Source: Nanobdellota archaeon (lineage in GTDB: Archaea; Nanobdellota; Nanobdellia; Pacearchaeales; GW2011-AR1). Taken from it: 22,842 bases of DNA. Position numbers and translations under genes: made by a program. Positions 8,184 through 16,255 of this stretch are shown one piece after another; the first letter of the stretch is position 1, and each line of letters begins with the position of its first letter. The stretch spans positions 1-22,842 of the forward strand of contig JADFNI010000012.1 of NCBI GenBank assembly GCA_022563455.1, in the 5' to 3' direction. A model generated the notes under the pieces. That model did no database searches, was not told where the DNA came from, and saw only the letters and a program-made list of their open reading frames with translations.

Positions 8184-9116
8184 CTACAATCCATAAGTCC
8201 CTTCATGTCCTGAGTCTAACTTAAACCACGAAGGCATTCCAGAATAAGTACTCCCCGAAGGATTAGCAGAGGAAAAATAAATATGGTCCACAATAACCTT
8301 ATCAACAACACCTATACCTGCACTTGATAGCGCTTGTATATTTACCAAAGATTCAATTCCATTAGGGTCACTACTAAAATCTCCTTCAAGTCTCTTAAGA
8401 AAACTAGGAGCGTCCGTGTTATCAATATAATAAAAATTATTTAAGTGGTCAGTCAATTTTGTCACGTCACTTCCATCAACAAACTCAGTAGAATTATAGG
8501 GAGTAATATTTATTTTATGAGCAATAAATCCATTAGTCTCAATAAGATATAACGGATCCTCAAAATTAGTGATAGGAATATAAGCTTCAAAATTAGCAGT
8601 CCGGTTCCAATAAGCAAGTCCTCCAATATCTTCAATTAATAAGTCCACTGTTAAATCAATTTTAATATTCCAAGGATCCTCTTGGCTAATCAAAATAACA
8701 GGATTCGTCAAATTAATTTTAATATTAACTTTAGCAGCATCATTATTGAGGTCTCTAGATATATTAGAAAATGTAACTCCTTCGAGTAAAAGTAATTCGT
8801 CATTATTAACGACACCCTCAATTGTTCCATTCAAAAAAGCTTCCGAAAACGTTGCATCAACATCAACAATATAATTTCCAGTTTCAAGCATTCTTTTTTC
8901 ATACAAAAATATTATTCTAAATCCTGAGATATATAACTTCCTAGTTAAATCTTTCTCAAATGAAAAAACATAATTATTCATAGTTTCAATTCTATTTCCA
9001 ACATTCTCCCGGTCTTGTGCAAGAGAATAAATACTAACAGAAATCAAAAGCAAGGACATCAAAGATATGGCAATGAGTGTGAAAAATATCCCTCGCTTGT
9101 TTGGAATTAATACCAT
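8184..9116 (-). CDS. Pilin-like secreted protein with N-terminal membrane helix
   Basis: This is the last gene of a five-gene overlapping minus-strand cluster. I start it at ATG 9116 (310 residues); the frame continues up to a TTG at 9143, but GGTGA precedes 9116 and the ATG overlaps the previous stop. The N-terminus reads NKRGIFFTLIAISLMSLLLI: a basic n-region and a single hydrophobic helix, like a type IV pilin signal, but without the Gln+1 and Glu+5 of classical class III signals. The rest is a predicted beta-rich outer domain with several N-x-S/T sequons and no cysteine. I know of no function for it. By position it is a minor pilin or pseudopilin working with the VWA protein encoded just before it. 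Confidence 0.8.
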   Translation of the reverse strand: MVLIPNKRGIFFTLIAISLMSLLLISVSIYSLAQDRENVGNRIETMNNYVFSFEKDLTRKLYISGFRIIFLYEKRMLETGNYIVDVDATFSEAFLNGTIEGVVNNDELLLLEGVTFSNISRDLNNDAAKVNIKINLTNPVILISQEDPWNIKIDLTVDLLIEDIGGLAYWNRTANFEAYIPITNFEDPLYLIETNGFIAHKINITPYNSTEFVDGSDVTKLTDHLNNFYYIDNTDAPSFLKRLEGDFSSDPNGIESLVNIQALSSAGIGVVDKVIVDHIYFSSANPSGSTYSGMPSWFKLDSGHEGTYGL

Positions 9117-11527
9117 GTTCTCACCTGCATTTCTGTCGACCAATCAAACGGAATCCCCGTAATTTCTGTCGAACTAATCCCAAGATCCTGGGCTGAAAAC
9201 CCAACATCAATTAATCCGTCTTTATCAAAATCCAAAAGCTCAAGAAGTCTATTAACTGCTACTTGAAAAGCATCCTCAGTATCAGTAATATTTTGCCCAA
9301 GAGAAGTATAGAAACAAGAGTCCAAGCCATTATAACTTGAAGGAATACTAACACTAAGTGTGCTAAGATCTTCAAATTCAAGCTCCCAATTACATCCTTC
9401 AGCAGAAAATGATAATGAAGAATAAGCAGCAATGTTGTCCTGAGAAATTGTATAAATTATTTTATTATTTATTGAGCCTCCGCTAGAATTCCCTGGTTTA
9501 AGTCCTGTAGTCAAATTAACAACATTATAACTTCCAACATAGCTATTAGGAATATTAATTGAATAAGGATCTCCATAGTCTAGATATTTGTCGCCATATT
9601 TACTTAGATTATATATTGGAGTTCCATTAATATAAACAGTATCCGTCCATTTTTGTCCTGAATAAGAAATAACTCTTGTTTCGATAATTGTTGAATTTAA
9701 GGGAATTCCAAAAGTCCCAGAATATATATCATCAAAACCTTTTTCACTAGTAGTCACAAGACCAAAAGGAATGCTAACTTCATCATATTCGAAATCAATA
9801 TATGAATCTGCAAAAAGTTTTGAGACAAAATTTCCAGTAACAACAGCTGTTTGCTCAAAGAAAGAAGCACTAATTATTTCATCAGCAATTTCTTCATATA
9901 TATCTAAAAGACCACTAACACTTCCATAGTAATAATTTCCATATCCACAACTAGCAATTGATTGTAGTGTAGCTTCTTCAGGGGGCTTTATGTTTCCAAA
10001 GCCAACAGCATAAACTATAATTCCATGATTCTGGTATGCTTGACAAGCAGCAAGGATAGCATCCTCATCAGAACTCCCCGTATTTTGTTCCGGACAAGTT
10101 TGAGTAGCTCCTCCGTCACTCATAACAACCATTGTCTGCAATTTTCCAGGGCCCGAAGTAGCAACAATTTCATTAACAGCACGATTTATCCCACAACAAA
10201 TGCATGTTTGCCCGTTACCATCCCATAAATCAATAACAGCATTTAGTGAAACATTATCTGAAGAAAGGTTGTGGAAATATTCTTCAACAACCTCTCCTTG
10301 AAACCCTATAAGTCCAACACGATTCCCTTCAATACTAAGTATTGCATCGGTAAAGACCTTATTTGACGCTTTAACTGCATCTATTTTTTCCAATTCATTC
10401 ATACTTCCAGAAAGATCAGTCACAGAAAATACATCTGCTTCAAGAGTTACATTAATAACAAAATCAGCATCAACTCCAAATCTTACAGGGATTGTTTCTC
10501 CAGTAAGGGCATTATAATCTAAAAGTGAAGCAAGAGTCGAATTACTAAGTGTAATATTTACTTCAGATTCAGAGGAACCATTGTAAACAGTTACATTTCC
10601 AATATTAAGAAAAGTAGAAAGATTACTAAAATAACGCAAGTGTATATTCATACTTTTTAAGGGATTAGGTACATAAAAACTACCATAAAAATTAATAACC
10701 CCGTCAATTCCAGGAAAATAATATTTCTGTGTTCGATTATAACTAATCTCTGGAGTGTAGGATAGTCTAATAAAGCCTCCAGCTATATTAAGGTTATCTC
10801 CCTTAAATTCAATAGTATTAATCCCAGAACTAAAATTTGTAGTATTAATTATATAATTTACTGGAGTAAACTCAGATCCAGAACCAACGAAATTTCCTTC
10901 GAAATTTCCATTAACATATAATTCGAAATTATCAGCTATTGCAAGTTCAATTTCAACAGAAGTTATATTCCCTTCGTATTCCAAAAGTGCAGTAAGATTT
11001 CCTTCTCCAACATAGCCCCCAAAGTAAAAATATTCATTACTTCCTCCACCAGATAAAAACGCCCTTCCAGAAAAAGCAGTAACACTTTCCCCTTCCCGAA
11101 TCCCACTTATCACTTGTCTTTCAACAATTACTTTTTTAGCATCACTAAACTTAGTCGTGTTCTTCGAGGCAATAAGTTCATTACCGAACCATATTCCAAA
11201 GTTTTCCCCTGTATTGATATTTTCAAATATTGAAACAGAAAGTTCTCTTGCAATAGTTTTATTTGTAACGTAAAATTCAGCAATTTGTTCTAACACACTC
11301 TTATTAAGATCCTCAATTTTTCCACTAGAAATTAACCCATCAACATATGAATTATCTATTTCACCAATCTTTAAGGATGAAAGAGCAACAACAATATCAC
11401 TTTGAATAAAAAGATCCTGTTCAGCATTATTCGTCAAGGGTACAATTAAAATAATTCCTGTAATAAGCACCGCTAAAGCAATCAACGAATCTATACTAAA
11501 AAATACACCTCTTTTTTTTAATTCCAT
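9107..11527 (-). CDS. Large pilin-like surface protein with von Willebrand A domain (adhesin candidate)
   Basis: The gene encodes 806 residues. The N-terminus ELKKRGVFFSIDSLIALAVL looks like a pilin signal: KKRG, then a hydrophobic helix with Asp at position +6. Residues about 160-360 form a beta-rich region. A VWA domain spans about 361-555, with the MIDAS metal site D371-L-S-G-S and a second acidic strand MVVMSDGGA near 466-474, and a Cys-rich insert CICCG near 442. A further beta-rich region of about 250 residues closes the protein. About twenty N-x-S/T sequons support an outside location. VWA domains with MIDAS bind ligands through a divalent metal. By analogy with VWA-tipped pili elsewhere it may sit at a filament tip, which is inference. 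It overlaps both neighbours by 10 bases. Confidence 0.88.
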   Translation of the reverse strand: MELKKRGVFFSIDSLIALAVLITGIILIVPLTNNAEQDLFIQSDIVVALSSLKIGEIDNSYVDGLISSGKIEDLNKSVLEQIAEFYVTNKTIARELSVSIFENINTGENFGIWFGNELIASKNTTKFSDAKKVIVERQVISGIREGESVTAFSGRAFLSGGGSNEYFYFGGYVGEGNLTALLEYEGNITSVEIELAIADNFELYVNGNFEGNFVGSGSEFTPVNYIINTTNFSSGINTIEFKGDNLNIAGGFIRLSYTPEISYNRTQKYYFPGIDGVINFYGSFYVPNPLKSMNIHLRYFSNLSTFLNIGNVTVYNGSSESEVNITLSNSTLASLLDYNALTGETIPVRFGVDADFVINVTLEADVFSVTDLSGSMNELEKIDAVKASNKVFTDAILSIEGNRVGLIGFQGEVVEEYFHNLSSDNVSLNAVIDLWDGNGQTCICCGINRAVNEIVATSGPGKLQTMVVMSDGGATQTCPEQNTGSSDEDAILAACQAYQNHGIIVYAVGFGNIKPPEEATLQSIASCGYGNYYYGSVSGLLDIYEEIADEIISASFFEQTAVVTGNFVSKLFADSYIDFEYDEVSIPFGLVTTSEKGFDDIYSGTFGIPLNSTIIETRVISYSGQKWTDTVYINGTPIYNLSKYGDKYLDYGDPYSINIPNSYVGSYNVVNLTTGLKPGNSSGGSINNKIIYTISQDNIAAYSSLSFSAEGCNWELEFEDLSTLSVSIPSSYNGLDSCFYTSLGQNITDTEDAFQVAVNRLLELLDFDKDGLIDVGFSAQDLGISSTEITGIPFDWSTEMQVRTWY

Positions 11528-12051
11528 ATATAAAGTCTAGCTCCGACAGGGGAATTTTTATAAACAACAACCCTCTCAATTTTAATTAGATTTGTAGCAC
11601 TAATATTATATCTATTCACTCCAGGTTTTCCAATCCCGTCCACATTCACTGAATTAATAGTCATATTATTATCTAAAAAAAAGTAATAATCGTATTTAGT
11701 ATTAAAAGCAGCTTTGGTCATAGAATAGTTATCCCTTGAAAAATTATAAAATTTTTCAAGCTTAGACTCATCAATTTTATCATCTGTCAAGATGCCAATT
11801 TCAACAACATTAAATTCAGTCCAGTCCGTAGGAAACCCAGAAGACAAAAGCGTATTTGTAATAATTCTTCCATCAAAAGATAAACTATCAAGTTGGTCCT
11901 TATCTCCCGTGTTAAGATTAAAAGAAAATAAATAAAAGCTAATTAGTGCAAGGGTAAATATCATCGTTGCAACCATCAAATCCATTCCCCAAGCTTGTCC
12001 TCTTGCTCCAATTTTTGGAAGATATATAATTGCCATTCTACATTTATTCAT
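11518..12051 (-). CDS. Minor pilin-like protein
   Basis: This encodes 177 residues from ATG 12051, chosen because GGAGG lies 8-9 bases upstream and the ATG overlaps the preceding stop by 8 bases. The frame extends further to TTG 12072/ATG 12069, and ATG 12036 is also possible. The N-terminal part IGARGQAWGMDLMVATMIFT resembles a class III signal: cleavage expected between Gly and Gln, then a hydrophobic helix of about 20 residues, with Asp rather than Glu near +6. The remainder is a small outer domain with no recognised fold and without motifs. Its position between other pilin-like genes supports a role as a filament subunit or initiator. Function is inferred from context only. Confidence 0.78.
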   Translation of the reverse strand: MNKCRMAIIYLPKIGARGQAWGMDLMVATMIFTLALISFYLFSFNLNTGDKDQLDSLSFDGRIITNTLLSSGFPTDWTEFNVVEIGILTDDKIDESKLEKFYNFSRDNYSMTKAAFNTKYDYYFFLDNNMTINSVNVDGIGKPGVNRYNISATNLIKIERVVVYKNSPVGARLYIWN

Positions 12052-12442
12052 TAAGCTTAACCTCCCCATCAACTTTTCGAATAATATTCACACCAATTTT
12101 TTTAACATTTCCAGTAACTGGAGAAACAGAATAAGAAACAGAATGTTTAAGATCGGTACTTGAAACAAGAACCAAGTTTTCGGTAACGAGAATTGTAAAG
12201 TTACTTCCGTAAGTGTACCGCGGAAGTTCAAATTCTCTAGTATATCCATCACTCGACTCGTATGCAAGATCAATTTCATTTTTCAAAGTAAGACCAATTT
12301 CTTTTATCTGTGAATTTTGAAGATCACTAACCTTTGAAGCTCGGTCTTCTTGAATAATAAGAAAAAATAATGTAAAGCCGCTCATCAAAAAACCTACAAG
12401 AATAATAAATTCAATTCCAGATTGAGCTCTTTTAAACTTCAT
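12044..12442 (-). CDS. Pilin with class III signal peptide
   Basis: This encodes 132 residues. The N-terminus MKFKRAQSGIEFIILVGFLM is a canonical archaeal class III signal: a basic n-region, expected cleavage before Gln7, glutamate at mature position +5, and a hydrophobic helix of about 20 residues. The helix would be cleaved by an EppA/PibD-like peptidase, not found here, and form the filament core. The outer domain is short and beta-like. Its ATG overlaps the stop of the preceding pilin gene by four bases (ATGA), so the two are probably coupled. It is more likely a minor pilin than the main one, because it has no visible ribosome binding site of its own. Confidence 0.85.
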   Translation of the reverse strand: MKFKRAQSGIEFIILVGFLMSGFTLFFLIIQEDRASKVSDLQNSQIKEIGLTLKNEIDLAYESSDGYTREFELPRYTYGSNFTILVTENLVLVSSTDLKHSVSYSVSPVTGNVKKIGVNIIRKVDGEVKLNE

Positions 12443-12852
12443 TTTTGAGTTATACTAACATGGTCTACCAATGCCTCTATTTCAAGTTGCTTAATCCCAG
12501 GGCTGTTAGTTATAGACCCCGAAATATTAACAGCACTGGGATAGCCAATTTTATTTATTCCCGTACCAGTTTCAATATCAAAATAAATAGTGTTTTCAAT
12601 AATAGTAATACCCTTAATATTGTCCGGAAGATAGACTGTTATTGTTGACTTAGAAGGATTTCCCGCGTAAAAAACATATTCGGATGTAGAAATAATTTTA
12701 TTTGCAAAGTCTTCCATCTGATTAATATTAACATTATCTCGAAGACTATTAGTATAGGTAATTGAAATCCCAAGTATTGCAGTAATAACTAACGTGACAA
12801 AACCAATGATCACCAAATATTCAAATGCAATTTGCCCTCTTTTCCACTTCAT
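12439..12852 (-). CDS. Pilin with class III signal peptide, first gene of the pilin cluster
   Basis: This encodes 137 residues. The N-terminus KWKRGQIAFEYLVIIGFVTL is a textbook class III signal: KRG|Q with Glu at +5 of the mature protein and a long hydrophobic helix. After it come an amphipathic helix (about 37-60) and a beta-rich outer domain. It is the promoter-proximal gene of five on the minus strand and diverges from the pilus-assembly genes across 82 bp. A T-rich TATA-like element lies about 28 bp before its ATG. No cysteines are seen, unlike the separate pilin gene at 18.0-18.4 kb, so the two are distinct subunits. Confidence 0.87.
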   Translation of the reverse strand: MKWKRGQIAFEYLVIIGFVTLVITAILGISITYTNSLRDNVNINQMEDFANKIISTSEYVFYAGNPSKSTITVYLPDNIKGITIIENTIYFDIETGTGINKIGYPSAVNISGSITNSPGIKQLEIEALVDHVSITQK

Positions 12853-12876
12853 TAAAATTCAAAAGTACAAGTTACT

Positions 12877-12883
12877 TAAAAAA
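12877..12883 (-). promoter_or_regulatory. TATA-like element for the pilin cluster
   Basis: TTTTTTA on the minus strand lies about 28 bp before ATG 12852, within the 82 bp divergent region shared with the assembly genes. It is weaker than the opposite element at 12906-12913. Confidence 0.35.
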
Positions 12884-12905
12884 GTATCTTTTAGTGGCCA
12901 ATAAG

Positions 12906-12913
12906 TTTATAAA
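12906..12913 (+). promoter_or_regulatory. TATA-like box for the pilus assembly operon
   Basis: TTTATAAA is centred about 25 bp before ATG 12935, leaderless spacing. It lies back to back with the pilin-cluster element, so both arms of the locus could be controlled by one regulator in this gap. Confidence 0.55.
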
Positions 12914-12934
12914 ATTCTATTCGGTGTAATATAA

Positions 12935-13726
12935 ATGGAGAAAGTGATCAAAGAAGAGAAGCCAATATTTTTAAAAATTTTTTCAGTAATCCTAATCATA
13001 TTGGTGACGGAATCAATTGCAATATTTTATGCAGCGAGGAAAGGTTTTCCAATTCCAAAAGTCTTATTAATCCTCCAGATTCCGTTAATTATTTTTATGT
13101 TGGGATTTGCATATATAAAAAATAGAAGAATATGGAAAAGAAAAATAGACGAATATGGTATAAATTTAAGTGTAATATCAAAGAATTCAAAAACAGATCT
13201 AGACGCATTCTATACAATTTTAAAAAATAAAAAAGAAATAAGTGTAATATCTGTTTCAAATTTGTTTAAAATTAAAGAGGATCTAGCGATGGAATGGTCA
13301 AGGATTCTAGAGTCAGGAGGTTTAGCAACAATAGAGTATCCAGGATTTGGAAGTCCAAAAGTAATTATTATAGAAAAGGAAAAAAAGATAAGCATTCTTA
13401 AAAGTCCTCCAAAGAAGTTGGATAAGAAAACAGGAAAAAAAGTTCCAGTATCAAATTCAAATTCTACTCAAGAACTTAAAACAGGAAAAAAAGTTCCAGA
13501 AAAAGTTCCAGCAGTATTAGCGTTAAATTCTACTCAAGGAATTAAGACAGAAAAAAAAGTCAGTCAAAAAACCTCCCCTGAACCAAATAAGATCTTTCCA
13601 AATAAGATTCTTCCAAACAAAGTTCCCTCAAAAATATTCCCCCAAACAAAAGAAGTAGACCACAAAAAATCAATTGTAAAAAAGAAGCTTAAAAAAAAGT
13701 CGAAGAAAAAATCAAAAAAAAAGTGA
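12935..13726 (+). CDS. Membrane protein with Lys-rich repetitive tail, pilus operon
   Basis: The gene encodes 263 residues. It has two transmembrane helices near the N-terminus (about 13-32 and 41-60) and a compact domain at about 75-155, with strands and helices like a winged helix (ISVISVSNLFKIKEDLAMEW, then a GLATIEYPGFG hairpin). A long low-complexity tail follows, rich in Lys, Pro and Ser with diverged short repeats, ending in a run of Lys/Ser. It is the first gene of the assembly operon; the ATPase gene follows in the same frame after tandem stops TGA TAA. The tail could contact nucleic acid, anionic lipid or acidic partners; I cannot choose. I know no named family. Confidence 0.8.
   Translation: MEKVIKEEKPIFLKIFSVILIILVTESIAIFYAARKGFPIPKVLLILQIPLIIFMLGFAYIKNRRIWKRKIDEYGINLSVISKNSKTDLDAFYTILKNKKEISVISVSNLFKIKEDLAMEWSRILESGGLATIEYPGFGSPKVIIIEKEKKISILKSPPKKLDKKTGKKVPVSNSNSTQELKTGKKVPEKVPAVLALNSTQGIKTEKKVSQKTSPEPNKIFPNKILPNKVPSKIFPQTKEVDHKKSIVKKKLKKKSKKKSKKK
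13427..13560 (+). repeat. Diverged coding repeats in the Lys-rich tail
   Basis: A 22-base unit (AAAACAGGAAAAAAAGTTCC plus AG) occurs at 13427 and exactly again at 13478, 51 bases apart (17 codons). A diverged third copy occurs near 13545. At protein level the unit reads KTGKKVP...NSTQ. Next to it a PNKI/PNKV-type unit repeats several times to about residue 238. Confidence 0.6.
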
Positions 13727-13729
13727 TAA

Positions 13730-15370
13730 ATGGCAAAGAAAAAAGGGATAATACACAAACTTAGAAATAGAGGTAAAGAAAAACTCGAAAAATCCCCAGA
13801 GGATTCTTTAGAGAAATCGAAGAAAGTAAACTCAGAAATTAAAAAAGGAATTGAGAAGATAAAAAATTTCAAAAGCACAAAAAAAGAAATTTTAGATAGT
13901 TATGAAATTGAAATTGATAAAGCAAAAGTAAAAATAGAAATAGAAAAAAGTCTAACAGCCGTAATCTATAATCTCTACGTCCCTGAAATAGGAGTTGCAA
14001 CCAAATCCCTTCTATATGAAATAAGAAATGAACTAGTAAGTGCAACAACAATTGGTATGAAGGAAATAACTGATCCAACAGCATTTGGAAGAATAAAAAA
14101 GAGATTTATGGAAGACGCTTCAAAATTAGTTAAAGAAAAGTTACCACATATTGATGTTCTAATGAAAGATTTTTTGGTTGGGAAGTTAATCCAAGAAATG
14201 TTGGGCTTAGGAGAAATTGAATTTTTAATAAACGATCCTTTTTTAGAAGAAGTAGTGATTCCATCAGCTAAGGAACCTATAAGAGTTTATCACAAAAAGT
14301 TTGGCTGGTTAAAATCAAACATAAATATTCTAAAAGAAGACGAAATTATAAATTATTCAAACATTATAGCTAGGAGGGTTGGAAGACAAATAAATGTTTT
14401 AACCCCTCTACTTGATGCCCATTTAATTTCGGGTGACAGAGTTAATGCAATTCTTTATCCAATAAGTACAAAAGGAAATACAATAACTATTCGTAAATTC
14501 GCAAGAGATCCATATACAATGATTGATTTAATAGAGAACAAAACCTGCAATCTAGAAGTTGTAGCCCTTCTTTGGCTCGCAACAGAATATGAAATGAACA
14601 TCATTATCTCTGGAGGAACAGCCTCTGGAAAAACAGTAGTTCTAAACGCATGTATGCCTTTCATCCCGCCAAATCATAGAGTTATCAGTGTAGAGGATAC
14701 GAGAGAATTAATTCTTCCAGATTTCCTTTATTGGACACCTTTAGTTACAAGAACTGCAAACCCTGAAGGAAAGGGAGAAGTAAGTATGCTTGATTTATTA
14801 GTTAACTCTCTTCGAATGAGGCCAGACAGAATAATTCTTGGAGAAATGAGAAGAAAAGAAGAAGCTACAGTTCTTTTTGAGGCAATGCATACTGGTCACT
14901 CTGTTTTTTCAACACTCCATGCTGACTCTGCAGCAGAAACAATTTCAAGACTAATCAATCCTCCATTAAGTATTCCAGCAAATTTACTAAAAGCAGTTAA
15001 TTTAAATGTAGTGATGTTTAGAGATAGAAAAAAAGGGGTAAGAAGAATGCTTCAAGTAGCAGAATTCGAAGAAGTCCAAGACAGCGTCAGAGCAAATATC
15101 CTCTACAGATGGATTCCTGAAGGAGATAAAATAATTAAACATGCAGAAAGTTCAACACTTTATGAAACGCTAGCAAGAAATACAGGTAGATCTCAAATTC
15201 AAATAGAAGAAGATTTAGATGAAAAAAAGTCAATCCTTGAATGGATGATAAAAAACAAAGTTCGTGATTTAAAAAGTTTTGGAAAAATAACAAATCTTTA
15301 TTATAGTAATAGGGAATTATTAACCAAGTCAGTAAAAAATAATAATCTAAAAAAAGTATTAGGAATTTAA
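13730..15370 (+). CDS. Type II/IV secretion ATPase, TadA/GspE/ArlI-like (pilus assembly)
   Basis: This hexameric ATPase powers filament extension from the cytoplasmic face. In 546 residues: a strongly basic, coiled N-terminal extension of about 60 residues; an N-terminal domain to about 270; then the RecA-like core with Walker A GGTASGKT (295-302), Asp box VEDTREL (321-327), Walker B RIILGEMR with catalytic Glu372, and His box HTGHSVFSTLHADS (387-400). A C-terminal helical domain of about 130 residues follows. The set matches archaeal GspE-superfamily ATPases. The gene begins 3 bases after the preceding stop in the same frame, and the platform gene starts directly after its own stop. With two separate platform proteins downstream, the system looks closer to archaeal Tad-like/Epd pili than to the archaellum. 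Confidence 0.93.
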   Translation: MAKKKGIIHKLRNRGKEKLEKSPEDSLEKSKKVNSEIKKGIEKIKNFKSTKKEILDSYEIEIDKAKVKIEIEKSLTAVIYNLYVPEIGVATKSLLYEIRNELVSATTIGMKEITDPTAFGRIKKRFMEDASKLVKEKLPHIDVLMKDFLVGKLIQEMLGLGEIEFLINDPFLEEVVIPSAKEPIRVYHKKFGWLKSNINILKEDEIINYSNIIARRVGRQINVLTPLLDAHLISGDRVNAILYPISTKGNTITIRKFARDPYTMIDLIENKTCNLEVVALLWLATEYEMNIIISGGTASGKTVVLNACMPFIPPNHRVISVEDTRELILPDFLYWTPLVTRTANPEGKGEVSMLDLLVNSLRMRPDRIILGEMRRKEEATVLFEAMHTGHSVFSTLHADSAAETISRLINPPLSIPANLLKAVNLNVVMFRDRKKGVRRMLQVAEFEEVQDSVRANILYRWIPEGDKIIKHAESSTLYETLARNTGRSQIQIEEDLDEKKSILEWMIKNKVRDLKSFGKITNLYYSNRELLTKSVKNNNLKKVLGI

Positions 15371-16255
15371 ATGGCAGATTTCAGAATACCATTCACTATT
15401 TCTTCTTCAGAGGTTTTAAAAAAAAGGTCTAATTTTTTTATTTCAAGAATAAACTATAAAAAAAAATCAGCTCTTTCAGAAAATTTAAAGAATGCAGAAG
15501 CAAAATATACCACAAAAGAATATCTAGGAATTGTAGCACAATCAGTTTTAAATACCTTTGTTATAACATTCATAATAATCTCTATCTCTTTAGCAATCTT
15601 GAGAATTAGCTCTTTTTTCGTCTTGTCCTTAATAACTTCATTAATGGTTTCAATTTTCGTACTTTTTAATCAAATGGTTTATCCAAAAATATTTGTTTCA
15701 AGAAGACAAAGAGATATCGAAAAAAATCTTTTATCCGGTATGGAAGATATGTTAGTACAAATAAATTCTGGAATTCCATTGTTTACAGTTTTAGTTAATA
15801 TTTCCTCATCAGATTATGGAGCCTTGAGTAATGAATTTAAAAAAGCAGTAATAAAAATTAATGCAGGATCTCCAGAACAAGAGGTTTTAGAAGGTCTCTC
15901 AAAAACAAATCCTTCAGTATACTTCAAAAGAGTTTTATGGCAAATAAGTAATGGGATGAATGCTGGAAGTGATATGGGAATCGTGATTAAGGATAGTATT
16001 AAAGCCTTAAGTGAAGAACAACTAATTCAAATTCAAGATTACGGAAACAAACTAAATCCCTTAATGGTTTTCTACATGCTCGTAGCAGTAATAATCCCAT
16101 CTCTTGCAATAACTTTTTTAACAATTCTCTCTTCAATGCTTGGTCTCCCAGGAACAACCACGATGTTTATTTTTGGAGGATTGTTCTTTGGGGTAGCATT
16201 TGTACAGATAATGTTTCTAGGATTAATTAAATCAAAAAGGCCAAGTTTACTATGA
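15371..16255 (+). CDS. Pilus platform protein, T2SSF domain (TadB/TadC/ArlJ-like), first copy
   Basis: This polytopic protein anchors the ATPase and pilin assembly in the membrane. In 294 residues there are two transmembrane helices at about 55-100, a cytoplasmic T2SSF helical domain (about 115-225, with EKNLLSGMEDMLVQINSGIP and GMNAGSDMG typical of the family), and two or more helices at about 228-285. Its ATG follows the ATPase stop with no gap, and its end overlaps the second platform gene by four bases (ATGA). A single T2SSF domain per protein and two proteins in a row is the Tad arrangement. Which one is the TadB and which the TadC equivalent cannot be told by eye. Confidence 0.88.
   Translation: MADFRIPFTISSSEVLKKRSNFFISRINYKKKSALSENLKNAEAKYTTKEYLGIVAQSVLNTFVITFIIISISLAILRISSFFVLSLITSLMVSIFVLFNQMVYPKIFVSRRQRDIEKNLLSGMEDMLVQINSGIPLFTVLVNISSSDYGALSNEFKKAVIKINAGSPEQEVLEGLSKTNPSVYFKRVLWQISNGMNAGSDMGIVIKDSIKALSEEQLIQIQDYGNKLNPLMVFYMLVAVIIPSLAITFLTILSSMLGLPGTTTMFIFGGLFFGVAFVQIMFLGLIKSKRPSLL

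Noticed and set aside
13700..13735. Frameshift or fusion between the Lys-tailed protein and the ATPase over the A-run
   Set aside because: The two genes are already in the same frame and are separated by tandem stops TGA TAA, so a slip would not join them.
13564..14084. Minus-strand frames rich in Phe and Leu opposite the Lys-rich region
   Set aside because: They are mirror images of AAA/GAA-rich coding sequence, with no start signals or family resemblance.
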